From positions 930,001 to 994,000 of the forward strand of contig OZ037920.1 in NCBI GenBank assembly GCA_964035575.1: a DNA stretch of 64,000 bases. The letters run 5' to 3'. Positions within the stretch are counted from its first letter, which is position 1, and each line of letters starts with the position of its first letter. This document shows positions 23,701-32,078 of this stretch, piece by piece. This stretch comes from Rhynchopus sp. YZ270_cl-10. Its lineage: Eukaryota > Euglenozoa > Diplonemea > Diplonemida > Diplonemidae. The notes below the pieces were generated by a model that saw only the letters and a program-made list of their open reading frames with translations, had not been told where the DNA came from and made no database searches. The translations under genes and the position numbers were made by a program.

Positions 23701-26700
23701 GGCAAGGCTGCGACCTGCGGCCTTGATGAGTGCACCAGTCAGGGCTTTGTCTGCACCTCAGCACAGCAGGACTGCGTCGACCTCGACCTCTTCGTTGCGA
23801 ACAACTGGAAGTGTCTGTGCCGTGCGCCTGCAGTAGGCGAGCTGCTCAACTCCGTCGCAACCTGTGTCCTGGACGAATGCATCACGAACCGCACTGCGTG
23901 CACCGCCGTGGGGCAGGTCTGCCAGGACCTGAACACAAACCCCCTGAGCCTAGGCGACTGGCAGTGCCGCTGTGCAGACGGCTCTTCCTCCACCTTCGCA
24001 GGCCCTGCCAACTGCCCCTACGACGAATGCCTCTACTACGGCTCAGAGTGCACCCGTGTTGGACAGATCTGCACGGACCTCTCAAACATCACCATCAGCC
24101 TCGACGACTGGCAGTGCTCCTGCTCGCCACCCTACACAGGCACCGCACTCAAACAGGCTGCAGAGTGTGGTCTCGATGAATGCGTCCTGAAGGGTGGTGC
24201 CTGTCTTGCCGTGGGGCAGGACTGTTTGGACCCTAACTCCACCGTTGCGGACGACTGGACGTGTACCTGCAGGCCGCCGTTCACTGGGGTGCCGACTGTG
24301 ATTGCTGCAGCGACCTGTACATTGGATGAATGTGTTGCGAACGCAGCGACCTGCGGCCTCTTTGGGCAGGAGTGTGTCGACCCGAGCCCGACCCCAGAGA
24401 AGCTTGGCGACTGGATGTGCATCTGCTCTGCACCGTTGACAGGGACTGCATTGCGCCAGGCAGCGAACTGCACGATCAACGAATGCACGGAGGTGTGCGA
24501 CACATGCGCACAGGGCCTCTGCAGCAACTCCTCGCAGCTTTGTGTTGAGCCTGATGCAAATGTGTACAACAACTGGCGCTGTGAGTGCGTCGCCCCTGCC
24601 GTGGGTGTGCCTCGTGTCTTGATGCTATCGCTGTGCGAGATCGATGAGTGCACCGCCACCTGCGCCACATGCGCAGGCAGCAAATGCTCAGGTGTGGACC
24701 AAAGCTGTGTCGACCTCAACACCAGCTCGACCTCCCTCCAGAACTGGCTCTGCGAGTGCCGCCCACCCCTGCAAGGCTCCACTTCACTCGGCCCTGTCGA
24801 CGAATGCATCCTAGACGAATGCCAGCTGGACGCCGCCGACTGCCACAAGGCCGGACAGACCTGCACTGACCCCAACACCACTGCATCAAGCGTCAATGAC
24901 TGGAGCTGCAACTGCGCGCCACCGTCCATTGGGAGTGAGGTGGCGAATGTGGCGACGTGCATCCACAAAGGGGAGTGCGTTGGGAACGCGAGTGTGTGCA
25001 CAAGCCAGGGGCAGGGGTGCACTGACACAAGCCTGCTTCCGGACGACTGGTTCTGCACCTGCGTGCCGCCTACCTCTGGGGCTGACGTGCGTGGTGCGCC
25101 TGCAACATGCGTCTTTGACGAGTGTACGAACATCTGCGCTAACTGCGCGGACAGTGGCTACGGCAACCGCTGCAGCATTGCGGGGCAGCGCTGCGTGGAC
25201 CCTTTCCAGACACTCACAAGCATGAACGACTGGAGGTGCGAATGTCTGCCCCCACACCACGGCAGCCCTGTCACACGCGGTGTCGCCAACTGCACCTACG
25301 ACGAATGCGCGGACCGTGCCTCCGAATGCCACGGTGCCGGCCAGAAGTGCCACGACCCAAGCGAGTCGGAAGGTGACTGGCAGTGTGTCTGCCTCTCCCC
25401 ACGCCAAGGCTCCAACAGAGGTGGCCCTGCCGTCTGCGAAGACGAGAACGAATGCACCCAGAACGCTTTGACCTGCGCCGTCGCAGGGCAGGACTGCGTC
25501 GACCCCACTGGCGGTGTGGGGGACTGGACGTGCCGCTGCCGCTCCCCACAGCAGGGCCAGGCTGCAGGCGCCCCAGCAGAGTGCACCCTCGACGAATGCG
25601 TGAGCGTCACGATCTGCGCACAGTCCTCACAGCCGCAGCTCTGCGAGGACCCTGACCAGAGCGTCAACTCCACCAGCGACTGGCGGTGTCTCTGCGTCCC
25701 GCCCACAGCAGGCTCCGACACAGGAAAGTTCGCAAGCTGCTTCATCGACGAATGCATCGCAAACCGCAACACCTGCATGGCACAGGGCCAGATGTGCATC
25801 GACCCCAACACCCTTTCCACCTCCACCAACGACTGGGAATGCCACTGCACGGGGTCCTCCACTGGGGTCAAGGCTACTGCAAAAGCCACCACATGCACGA
25901 GCACATGCACTGACATTGCCTTTGCAACATGCTCTGGGGCACTTCAAACCTGCACAGTATCGACCTCTGCTGCTGATGAGTGGCAATGCGAATGCATTAC
26001 ACCCTCCTCCGGGGTTCCTGTACAAAACGGCACTGCTTCCTGCGTCCTGAACGAATGCGCTGGCGTGACCTGCGGTGATGGGGAGCAATGCTTCGACCCG
26101 AACACCGACACAGCAGCCTTAGGCGACTTCTACTGCATGACCGATGAGTGCGCCACAAACCCCTGCGGCGACCAGACCTGCACGGACCCTAGCAAGACAC
26201 CCGACGACTACATCTGCAGCTGCATCGCGCCGCTCGCTGGGCAGAAGACCGGCGCTGTAGCAGACTGCTTCGCCACCGAATGCACCGGCACTGCGTTATC
26301 CACCTGCGAAGACGCAGGCCAAACCTGCAACGACCCCACCTCCGTCCTGAACGACTGGGAATGCCTCTGCCCACCCCCCGCCACCGCCAAGGCTGCGCAA
26401 CAGGCAGCAACCTGCACCTTCGATGAATGCACTGCAACACCATCACCCTGCAAAAACGGCGAATTCTGCCGCGACCCTGACCAGAACCGCCTTGAGGACG
26501 TCATCTGCTCCACCAACCCCACCACCGCTGCACCACCCACCTTGAGCCCTGGCGACACTGCAGCACCTCCGCTTGGTGCCGCTGACGAGGACGACGACAG
26601 TTTGGTCAAAAAATGGCAGTTCTGGGCGATCCTCGGGGCAGCCCTTCTCTGCTGCCTGATTCTCTTCTGCTTTTTCAAACTTCGCAAAGACAAGCAATTC

Positions 26701-27579
26701 AACAACTCCTCAGGACAGAGCAACACTCTCCAGGACGACCACAACAACAACACCGCCTACGAAGAGATGAAGAACCAATCCAACTCTCCCGAAGGCGGCA
26801 TCTACGGCGACACCGTCCCACCCCCTCCGGTCCCAGGCGCAGCCCCGCCATCATCCTCTGTGGTACCACCACCCCCTCCATCAGGCCAAATGCTTACCCC
26901 CCACGTCGGAGTGGACGACATACCACCACCCCCCCCTAAGGCTACTGTGGTGCCTCCAGCTTCACCGCAAAAAAGCGAGGGGTTAGATACTATTGTAGTC
27001 CCTCCCACTGGAGCAGTATTAGAAGCGTATGAGAGCCCTCCTGCATCGGGGCCTGCTTCAGGCCCTGCTTCAGGCCCAGCATCAGGCCCCCCTCAAGGGA
27101 GTGATGGGTTGTCACATAGGGTGACTATATTGGAGCAGCGTTTGGAGTCGCAGTCTGCACAGCCGTCGCAGAGGTATAGCGTTCCGCATGAGTACGAAGG
27201 GGAAGGCGCGCCGATGAGCATGGTTGGCATGGGGTCGCTCCCGCCGCCGATTCCAGGCACCGCTGCGACAGCGTCGTTTGACAGACCAGCCTCGCATACG
27301 AGGCCCAGTTCGCGTCCTCCTCGGTCATCTCGGAAAGGGGGGGGCGATGCGGTCCTAGAACAGCTTCATACTTTGATCGTCAACTCCAGCTCGGCAAGAC
27401 AAGGTGGAGGGGGAGGGGGAGGAGGGGGATTGAGCGGAGGAGGAGGAGGAACAACAGGGAGCAGCGGGATCGGCAGCAGTGGAGGTCCCCTTGTGTTCTC
27501 CCCATCCCCGTCAGCGCCGTTGTCGTCGAACGTCCCTACGAGAGGTCCGCATTCGAGAACAACCTTTGATGATATTTAG
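17800..27579 (+). CDS. Giant type I surface protein with about 47 EGF-like units
   Basis: A single exon encodes about 3259 residues. The start is set by a classic signal peptide (MTFQLCFLLLLFCLF, residues 3-17, cleavage near AQS). Residues about 25-525 hold eight or so sushi-like Cys repeats of about 62 residues with the pattern DYxxC...TGxxCxPxCxxGY...C...C. Residues about 526-2902 hold about 47 EGF-like units of 45-60 residues: DEC...C...GQTCxDPN...DWxCxC...G...C. In units 1-27 every third unit starts GEC instead of DEC, showing expansion by triplets. Residues 2942-2960 are the membrane helix (WAILGAALLCCLILFCFF), followed by a basic stop-transfer. The tail of about 295 residues is Pro-rich, with GPAS repeats and a poly-Gly stretch, which suggests SH3/WW or profilin-type contacts. 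Likely adhesion or cell-surface role; ligand unknown. The DEC units lack a clear full Ca-binding consensus. Coding DNA is GC-rich. Confidence 0.93.
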   Translation: MQMTFQLCFLLLLFCLFDVTRAQSCGAAMHVCPTGFTRVDATLCTMCTDALCCTANACSGGPTAAAANAEYNVCRSQAGCKQAAACDTLSTGDLCDPGCVNGYRETSGNDFTLECSAANTYTDLSNIVCSASDCTFGAISPGPFVDYTPCTSLQTGGTCTPTCQAGYTASTAATGFTLLCIAKTLDAPGYYFQDTSGIVCAADTCSGMPTVVATDADYSSCTGKVTGDMCRPVCNVGFVESVPATTFALVCLAGGGYDDGSSIACGAASCSNGPLMAADNADYTACNAMKTGDSCTPACAAGYVAGGATAFVLSCVNNQYTDTSAVVCTPNTCTAGATTPRANADYQTCTSLSTGGRCSPTCLAGYQVGFVQVFLLTCDAMNKFDDLSTINCVPITCFKGPLMPGTGVDYTSCTIQSTGEVCTPVCSSGFKEAAPAVPFVLDCNTMTGYADGSGLTCTPETCTMGASNPQVGVDYAACTGLVSGDPCTPVCQMDYVTLEVATAFDLLCTNEQFFDVSNLRCVKDFDECTTTCAACPNGAAYCSGFRQTCRDPTLTDRGDWVCECTSPAVGSPGTASRATCTYDECIRHAATCTSVGQTCTDPDLNADTLNNWVCDCVGGVGSAVGKSAICVWEGECQANAVTCTVNGQTCYDADLTVANDWQCACIPPMVGAASVGSATVCDYDECSAFATTCTAVGQICKDPNTAPHSTSDWNCHCTLPQTGQALGQQAVCVLDECVSQGAVCSAMGQTCNDPDTDPLVTGDWQCSCVNADGVATAAAALCTYTGECLPYSTVCTSQGQPCKDPSAAVGDWLCECLFPQVGTSGVAQAANCTLDECLLPAALVCSGAGQQCVDPNTDAKIIGDWVCTCPSPAIGEQAGAAASCVLDECLTFGSTCAAAGQTCTDVDTSVVSTGDWTCKCVPPATGSAQGTTAACSFSGECQPYSYICTTKGQTCNDPTDAAGDWQCLCVAPQSGPAGIAQVAACYQDECLLIDVCTDTGQLCTDPNQSPDSLNDWECSCVAPSKGRSVATQVGTCVLDECVDNGPIVCLPVGQQCLDPVALPTSLNDWVCVCPSPASGSGNQGAATCVHVGECIPYSNTCTGAGQSCRDVSADVGDWQCECVSPAIGSPQAATITTCELDECLLTSRCPYTQVCLDTNKAQNSLGDWMCKCTFPAVGTKNLAPAVCIVDECISYAETCAKAGQICVDPNTATEAVGDWSCSCVPPAVGSSIGSAAVCEFTGECAAYSSTCTSVGQTCVDPSAAFGDWRCECVVPRTGSAEVGKAATCLLDECNLFRPVCEDYGQVCRDDNISPTLSGDWACHCISPQVGKEIATPATCMLDECMQPSKAEVCSSAGQTCEDSNKSPLSTGDYTCLCVLPAVGTGTGAAADCVFQGECLSTSVACTAKGQTCTDPDTNVNDDWQCVCVAPEEGASQVGKAAACKLDECRATCATCAHTTCSDAGQDCNDPNTDPLSKNDWRCVCQQPASGTAQTQAAVCTLDECVTQAPTCASSGQLCVDENTASNSINNWKCVCISPAQGESTASLATCVESGECVTHAVVCTSKGQYCDDPTPAAEDWVCKCPPPQTGAASLRTAATCILDECTAVCPSCADTGPGSVCTAAGQTCSDPNQTPGSISDWVCICPGTSGKLVGKAQKAYCLLDECAQAGTSCASAGQMCRDLDQDPNSLNTWACECVSPAIGSKTGGAAACVYSGECAPYSGTCTSAGQSCVDPSSAVGDWQCICVAPLSGPPATGKVTTCELDECATKCPTCVDTGFGDVCSAAGQTCVEGSKLTTAVKDWSCTCKEPLSGSTIAGVATCIQDECVVHNAFCLASGQTCNDPNTSPQSTGDWECVCVPPATGTAKATLATCQFSGECIPYSEKCTSVGQTCNDPTTSVGDWLCLCVLPQVGNPGLAAPATCTLDECEGNTLCTDAGQLCIDSDPSPASKNNWECHCKVPAVGKALGKAATCGLDECTSQGFVCTSAQQDCVDLDLFVANNWKCLCRAPAVGELLNSVATCVLDECITNRTACTAVGQVCQDLNTNPLSLGDWQCRCADGSSSTFAGPANCPYDECLYYGSECTRVGQICTDLSNITISLDDWQCSCSPPYTGTALKQAAECGLDECVLKGGACLAVGQDCLDPNSTVADDWTCTCRPPFTGVPTVIAAATCTLDECVANAATCGLFGQECVDPSPTPEKLGDWMCICSAPLTGTALRQAANCTINECTEVCDTCAQGLCSNSSQLCVEPDANVYNNWRCECVAPAVGVPRVLMLSLCEIDECTATCATCAGSKCSGVDQSCVDLNTSSTSLQNWLCECRPPLQGSTSLGPVDECILDECQLDAADCHKAGQTCTDPNTTASSVNDWSCNCAPPSIGSEVANVATCIHKGECVGNASVCTSQGQGCTDTSLLPDDWFCTCVPPTSGADVRGAPATCVFDECTNICANCADSGYGNRCSIAGQRCVDPFQTLTSMNDWRCECLPPHHGSPVTRGVANCTYDECADRASECHGAGQKCHDPSESEGDWQCVCLSPRQGSNRGGPAVCEDENECTQNALTCAVAGQDCVDPTGGVGDWTCRCRSPQQGQAAGAPAECTLDECVSVTICAQSSQPQLCEDPDQSVNSTSDWRCLCVPPTAGSDTGKFASCFIDECIANRNTCMAQGQMCIDPNTLSTSTNDWECHCTGSSTGVKATAKATTCTSTCTDIAFATCSGALQTCTVSTSAADEWQCECITPSSGVPVQNGTASCVLNECAGVTCGDGEQCFDPNTDTAALGDFYCMTDECATNPCGDQTCTDPSKTPDDYICSCIAPLAGQKTGAVADCFATECTGTALSTCEDAGQTCNDPTSVLNDWECLCPPPATAKAAQQAATCTFDECTATPSPCKNGEFCRDPDQNRLEDVICSTNPTTAAPPTLSPGDTAAPPLGAADEDDDSLVKKWQFWAILGAALLCCLILFCFFKLRKDKQFNNSSGQSNTLQDDHNNNTAYEEMKNQSNSPEGGIYGDTVPPPPVPGAAPPSSSVVPPPPPSGQMLTPHVGVDDIPPPPPKATVVPPASPQKSEGLDTIVVPPTGAVLEAYESPPASGPASGPASGPASGPPQGSDGLSHRVTILEQRLESQSAQPSQRYSVPHEYEGEGAPMSMVGMGSLPPPIPGTAATASFDRPASHTRPSSRPPRSSRKGGGDAVLEQLHTLIVNSSSARQGGGGGGGGGLSGGGGGTTGSSGIGSSGGPLVFSPSPSAPLSSNVPTRGPHSRTTFDDI

Positions 27580-28599
27580 GTGGTTTTTGAATGCTGTGGA
27601 TGATGGGGGAGAGATGGTGTGGAGAAAGGGGGAGGGGGGATTCTTTATTTTTGGTATATGTACGTAGGTTGCAGGGTATTTTGTGCTTCAATTCGGATGG
27701 CTGGTATCGTACAGCGGGTCAGTCGGAGGTGTGCCTGCATCAACAACATACAGTTTTGTTGAAAAAAAAACCCCCAACGGATGCTGTTTGATTCCCTTTT
27801 GTAACGTGTGATATTTGTCACCATTTTTTTTTTTTTTATGTGATCAAAATGACCAAGCGCGAGAGGCTGAGGGGTCATCTTATAAACGTTTCATATTTTG
27901 TTTAGTTACCCAAATACAGTGTTGGTTTCGCTGTTCAAACAACACGCTCCACTCATTACTCAGAATGTGTTTTCCCCCATTTTTTTTTTTTTTTCCATTG
28001 ACAAAGGTGTGTTCTAAACTGAATGTTTGGGCACCTGCGTTCTTCGAGACGTATGCACTTTCAACTTTCCTTTGTTATATTTTTGAAAGATGTAACGATG
28101 TGTGTGTGTGTTTGATACCTAGTAGGGGTAATTCTTGCTCAGAATATGGCCCCATGTGTGTGTGTGTGTGTTTGATAACGGATACAGAGTGGGTAACGCC
28201 TGAACGGAGTAGAAGCCCACTTTGTGTGTGTGTGTGTTGTGTCGTGTCCCTTTGTGCTAGCCACCACGTATCTTCTTCTCCAAATAGTTAGAAGCTTCTT
28301 ATCAGAATTACGTTCCTGTTTTTGTGTTTCTCAAAAATTTGTTGTGTGTCCTATAAGGTGGACAGTATTGACCCACTTTTCTCTCTTGATTTATCTTCAC
28401 GTGAGCATGACCGAGACTGGCTTGCCTCGTGTACCGCAAAGCGGGGAAAGGGTATTCGTCATAAAAAGGGTGTGGACCCATTGCACCTTGTTTTTTGCCG
28501 TTTTTATTGTTACGCACACTACTTTGTGAGCGGAAAGTATGTCGTTCACTCAACCCAACCGTGCTCCGCAACATGACCACCCAAGAGGTGAGAGGTGTG

Positions 28600-28660
28600 T
28601 GTTTGATAACAAATAGGGGGAATTCTTGCAGAATAATATGGCCCCAAATAGTGTGTAGAT
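28600..28660 (+). repeat. Dispersed module H (representative copy)
   Basis: TGTTTGATAACAAATAGGGG, GAATTCTTGCAGAATAATAT and GGCCCC. Related copies near 28104-28160 and 28165-28190 (partial), and antisense inside intron 2 of the coiled-coil gene (6385-6450). Confidence 0.65.
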
Positions 28661-29245
28661 AGTGTCAACACATCAAGAAAGGAGGCGGTGAGGGAACGGC
28701 AAAAAGTGACACTTTTTTATTCGCGAAAAATCTCGCTGGAAAAACGTTACGAAAGTAATTTTTTAAAAAAGCAATGACTTTTTTTTTCTGTGCGCTCTTT
28801 TTCGAGAAGCCGAGCTAGACAACACCCGTGCATTGGTTGCACAAAAGGTCTCACTCATTTCATCTTTGTTCGATTTTTCGTTTTTTTTTTTCGTTTTTTT
28901 TCCCAACATTTTTTAGAGTTTTTCTAGGTTTTAGACGATTTGCGGATTTTGTTATTGTTGTGTTTTTTATTCTTCTTCTGTTGTGGTGTTCCACAAAACG
29001 TGTCAAGTGACCTGTCCGTTTTGAGCCTGTGTTGTGGAATACCATGCTGGTTTGTCATAAAAAAGTAGCACCCTCTCACATATGATACCTAGGTTATGTG
29101 AGGGAGAACATTAAAGAAAAAAAAGGGTTTGGTGTTTCTCCAAATTTCAAAAAAATAAATAAAAATCACTCTCTAAATGTGTGTAGCAAAAGCAAACCTA
29201 CGTCAAAATTGGCCTCATTTTTTTTTTTTTTTTTGCTGATTATTA

Positions 29246-29544
29246 CAGGCTCTCCGCTAGGATTTCCGATTTTGAAAATATTCTGTTGATGGTCCACGTT
29301 GGTGGGGTACATGCTTGCGCCGCAGGCGCACGGTACGCAACTTTTTTTTTTACCAACGCCCGATTTTGACTTTTTTGGGACGTTTGAGCACTCACCTCTC
29401 CATATCTTCTTCTCCTGAGCTTTTTTGACAGGTAGAACGGGTCTGAACCACTTAGCAGAACTTTTTTTTTTTTTTCTTTTTTTCCCCATTTTCAAAAAGT
29501 TCTGTTGACAATCAACAGAACTTTAGTACCTAGCGGAGTGCCTG
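29246..29544. mobile_element. hAT-type MITE, copy 1 (299 bp)
   Basis: The ends are CAGGCTCTCCGCTAGG and the inverted CCTAGCGGAGTGCCTG. The flanks are identical GATTATTA at 29238-29245 and 29545-29552. CAGG ends with an 8-bp duplication are typical of hAT. A second copy lies at 45555-45825 in the same orientation with a different duplication; the shared interior includes TTGCGCCGCAGGCGCACGG and GACGTTTGAGCACTCACC. No coding capacity. Confidence 0.92.
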
Positions 29545-29558
29545 GATTATTAGATTCT

Positions 29559-29617
29559 TGGTGTTCCTGAAACCCCTGTCAAGGACATATCAATTTTGGC
29601 CCCCCTCCGGAACACCA
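29559..29617. mobile_element. Very short fold-back with TGGTGTTCC ends
   Basis: TGGTGTTCCTGAAA at 29559 is answered by GGAACACCA ending at 29617. The ends resemble those of the MITEs at 2612 and 10217. The flanking 5-mers (ATTCT, AGTTC) do not match cleanly, so this may be an old or trimmed copy. It starts only seven bases after the hAT MITE duplication. Confidence 0.5.
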
Positions 29618-30581
29618 AGTTCTAACACGAAATATAAAGTCAAAAGTAGTGCACACAAATGTGAATCGATTTTATAAAAATCCTTCAAAACAAAGTACAT
29701 GGAGGAGAAATATAGAACTTTCTTGCATTCCCCCCTGACTTCCCCCATCGCCCCCAGACCCTCAAATATACCTCAATCGTTGCGCATTTTGTTCATCGAC
29801 AGTTTCAGAAAAAGAACAAAATCAATAAAAATTCCTTTCCTCGCTTTTATGTTGTGGGCAAATTGTCCTATCGGAGACGATATCTCTTTCTAAGGTGGCA
29901 AAGCAAGGGCTTAAGATTCATCTTTACCAGCTTTTATCATTCAGATAACGATAGTGGTGTGATCACCCAAACGGATTCTCCGCGGTTCCCCCCCCGGTTC
30001 TCCCGAAGGTTGTCCGTACCCCCTGAATCACACCAGATAGTGGTTTTTTTTAAAAAAAAAATGTGTAATTCACGAGAGGTTCAGTTCTTCTTTTGTCCCC
30101 TTTTATTCCGTATTCGGTTTATATGTCATTTTCCCCCCCCCCCCCCAGTTTTTGCTTCTTTTCTCTAGCTTCTCACAATTAAAAAAAAGTAGAAAATGTG
30201 TTGTACATCTCTTGTATCTTTGGCAGTGGAAAAAAAAAATCATAATTTTACGTACCACTTCAAGAGCGTGACGTGCGCGCTGTGTGTCTCTCTGTTCTTT
30301 ATTTGTTTTTTTTTTTTGTCACTAGAAAACAGGGGGGTTTTTTTGTTTTATGGGGTTTAGGGTTATAGTAAACGGCCATACAGGCTCTCGAGATTAAAAA
30401 AAAAATTTTTCCTTCCCTCCCCTCCCCTCCCTCCCTTTCCCCCCTGATATATCACAACCATCTTTACGAATTACTTCTTCTTTTTCCCCCAACCTCCACC
30501 CTTTTCTTCAAAACCATTTTTTTCTTTCAGAAAAAACACTCCGGGGGGGTAAGACCGGATAAAAAAAAATCGAAAAAGAAA

Positions 30582-32078
30582 ATGCCTGGTGAAGACACCC
30601 CTCTACTTCGGAAAGATGAAGAAGCAGCTATGCCTCGTAAGGCGTCACATATGTCTGGAGTTTCGTATGGGTCGTATGAGCAGTGTACACCGACTGCCGG
30701 GTTTAACGCACCAGGGAGTGATTTGCAAGAGCACTGGATGTTCCCGTACCTGTATGTGTCTCATGGGCTGTCGGCGTTTAAGGATAGGCTCTGGCAGTTT
30801 GCGGTCCCGATTTTGTTGATGGAAATTTGGACCGATACGATGCTTCCCCCTGCGATTGCGGCGTTCACCTGCAATATCATTGCCTTTGTGGGCATGCCGT
30901 ATGTTGGACAGTGGGTTGACCAAAATGACAGGCTCCGTTCGCTCCGTGTCAGCATCTTTGGTGAAGCTGCGTTGATCGTGCTGTCCGGTGTGTTTCTCTT
31001 TCTCCTTAGCTGGAACCAAGGGGTAGAGGTGGCTGTGCCTGAGTGGACGTATCTTCGAATTTTGTTGTTTGGTGCGGTGTGCGTTACCAATGGGTTTGTG
31101 GAGATTGCGATGAGGATAGGCCAGCAGTCGTTAGAAAAGGATTGGTCGTTGGTGATTGCGGAGCATCAAGGGAGGGATATAACGTCGGTCAACCAGACCC
31201 TTCGTGTGATCGATCTCTCCAACAAGCTGTTAGGGCCTGCCTCGTTTGGACTGTTCATCCAGTTCGCACCACCACAGCTCATACAGAAGATGTTTACTAC
31301 CACGGTGTTGCTTCTGCTGTTCAACATTATGTCGCTTCCGATTGAGTATCACTGCGCATCAACCGTGTATTTCTCTATTCCAGAGCTAGCTGATAAGAGG
31401 CGGAAGAAGGCGAGGAAGAATATCTCGCATTTCAAGAGTTTGACCATCGGGTGGTCCGCGTATGCTCGCCACGTCATTTTCTTCCCTTCAGTCGCCTACA
31501 GCATGCTGTGGTTCACGGTGCTTGATAACGGAGTGCTTATGACCGCCTACCTTAAATGGCAAGGCATCCCCGAAGGGCCATTAGGAATCAGCAGAGGGGT
31601 TGGGGCAATGGTAGGAATTTTTGGCACCCTAACATACGGTCTGTGGACCCGGTGTGCGGGGACCGAAATGATTGGAGCCTTTGCGACCTGGGTGTTTTGG
31701 GCGATGCTTCTGCCAGTACCGGTGTACTTTGTGTTTATTGGAAACGATTTTACTGGGGCATTGGTGATGATTGCGGCAGTTACCTTTAGTCGCGCTGCAT
31801 TATGGGTTTATGATCAGAGTATTGTCAAGGTGCTGCAGGATAATTTGCATGAGAGTGAGCGGGGTACCCTCAACGGTGTGCACACTGCGATGTGCCAGCT
31901 CTTCCTCGTCGCCAGCAGTGTGGTCGGGATAATCTTCCCGGACCCCCGGCAGTTCAAAAGGCTTGTCCTGATCTCCGTTGGCAGCGTCTTTGTCAGTAGT
32001 ATTCTCTACACTTACTGGGCACTCACCAAGGCACGTCTCGGGAAATACCCAAAACGTGCCCCACACACCGTGCTCTAG
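30582..32078 (+). CDS. Ferroportin-like iron exporter (SLC40 family)
   Basis: About 498 residues, intronless, within the usual ferroportin length (about 500-570). The family exports Fe(II) across the plasma or an internal membrane. The N-terminal 50 residues are hydrophilic, with a dileucine-like EDTPLLRK start that could direct sorting. The first helix region (about 56-80) reads LYVSHGLSAFKDRLWQFAV, close to the ferroportin L-Y-x-x-H-x-L-S-x-W-x-D-R-x-W pattern. About eleven hydrophobic segments follow, with the expected long loop near residues 265-290 (ELADKRRKKARKN) and RIGQQSLEKDWSLVIA near 180. The start follows a strong pyrimidine-AG acceptor. A general major-facilitator assignment is the fallback, but the N-terminal half fits SLC40 best. 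Frataxin lies 4 kb downstream. Confidence 0.88.
   Translation: MPGEDTPLLRKDEEAAMPRKASHMSGVSYGSYEQCTPTAGFNAPGSDLQEHWMFPYLYVSHGLSAFKDRLWQFAVPILLMEIWTDTMLPPAIAAFTCNIIAFVGMPYVGQWVDQNDRLRSLRVSIFGEAALIVLSGVFLFLLSWNQGVEVAVPEWTYLRILLFGAVCVTNGFVEIAMRIGQQSLEKDWSLVIAEHQGRDITSVNQTLRVIDLSNKLLGPASFGLFIQFAPPQLIQKMFTTTVLLLLFNIMSLPIEYHCASTVYFSIPELADKRRKKARKNISHFKSLTIGWSAYARHVIFFPSVAYSMLWFTVLDNGVLMTAYLKWQGIPEGPLGISRGVGAMVGIFGTLTYGLWTRCAGTEMIGAFATWVFWAMLLPVPVYFVFIGNDFTGALVMIAAVTFSRAALWVYDQSIVKVLQDNLHESERGTLNGVHTAMCQLFLVASSVVGIIFPDPRQFKRLVLISVGSVFVSSILYTYWALTKARLGKYPKRAPHTVL

Larger units (their letters stand above)
27580..30581. other. Intergenic spacer with modules and a hAT MITE
   Basis: No gene is supported. 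Module C lies at 27700-27748, A at 27848-27895, and H-type copies with TG runs at 28104-28160, about 28165-28190 and 28600-28660. A hAT MITE at 29246-29544 and a small TGGTGTTCC fold-back at 29559-29617 are listed separately. A pyrimidine tract ending TTTCTTTCAG (about 30530) precedes the ferroportin start and is a good trans-splice acceptor. Confidence 0.6.

Noticed and set aside
17845-27328. Many antisense and alternative-frame open stretches across the EGF gene
   Set aside because: They are shadows of a GC-rich, repetitive coding sequence; the + frame alone has a signal peptide, regular Cys spacing and a membrane helix.
28100-28240. TG runs as a functional microsatellite
   Set aside because: Runs are short and belong to the ends of module H copies.
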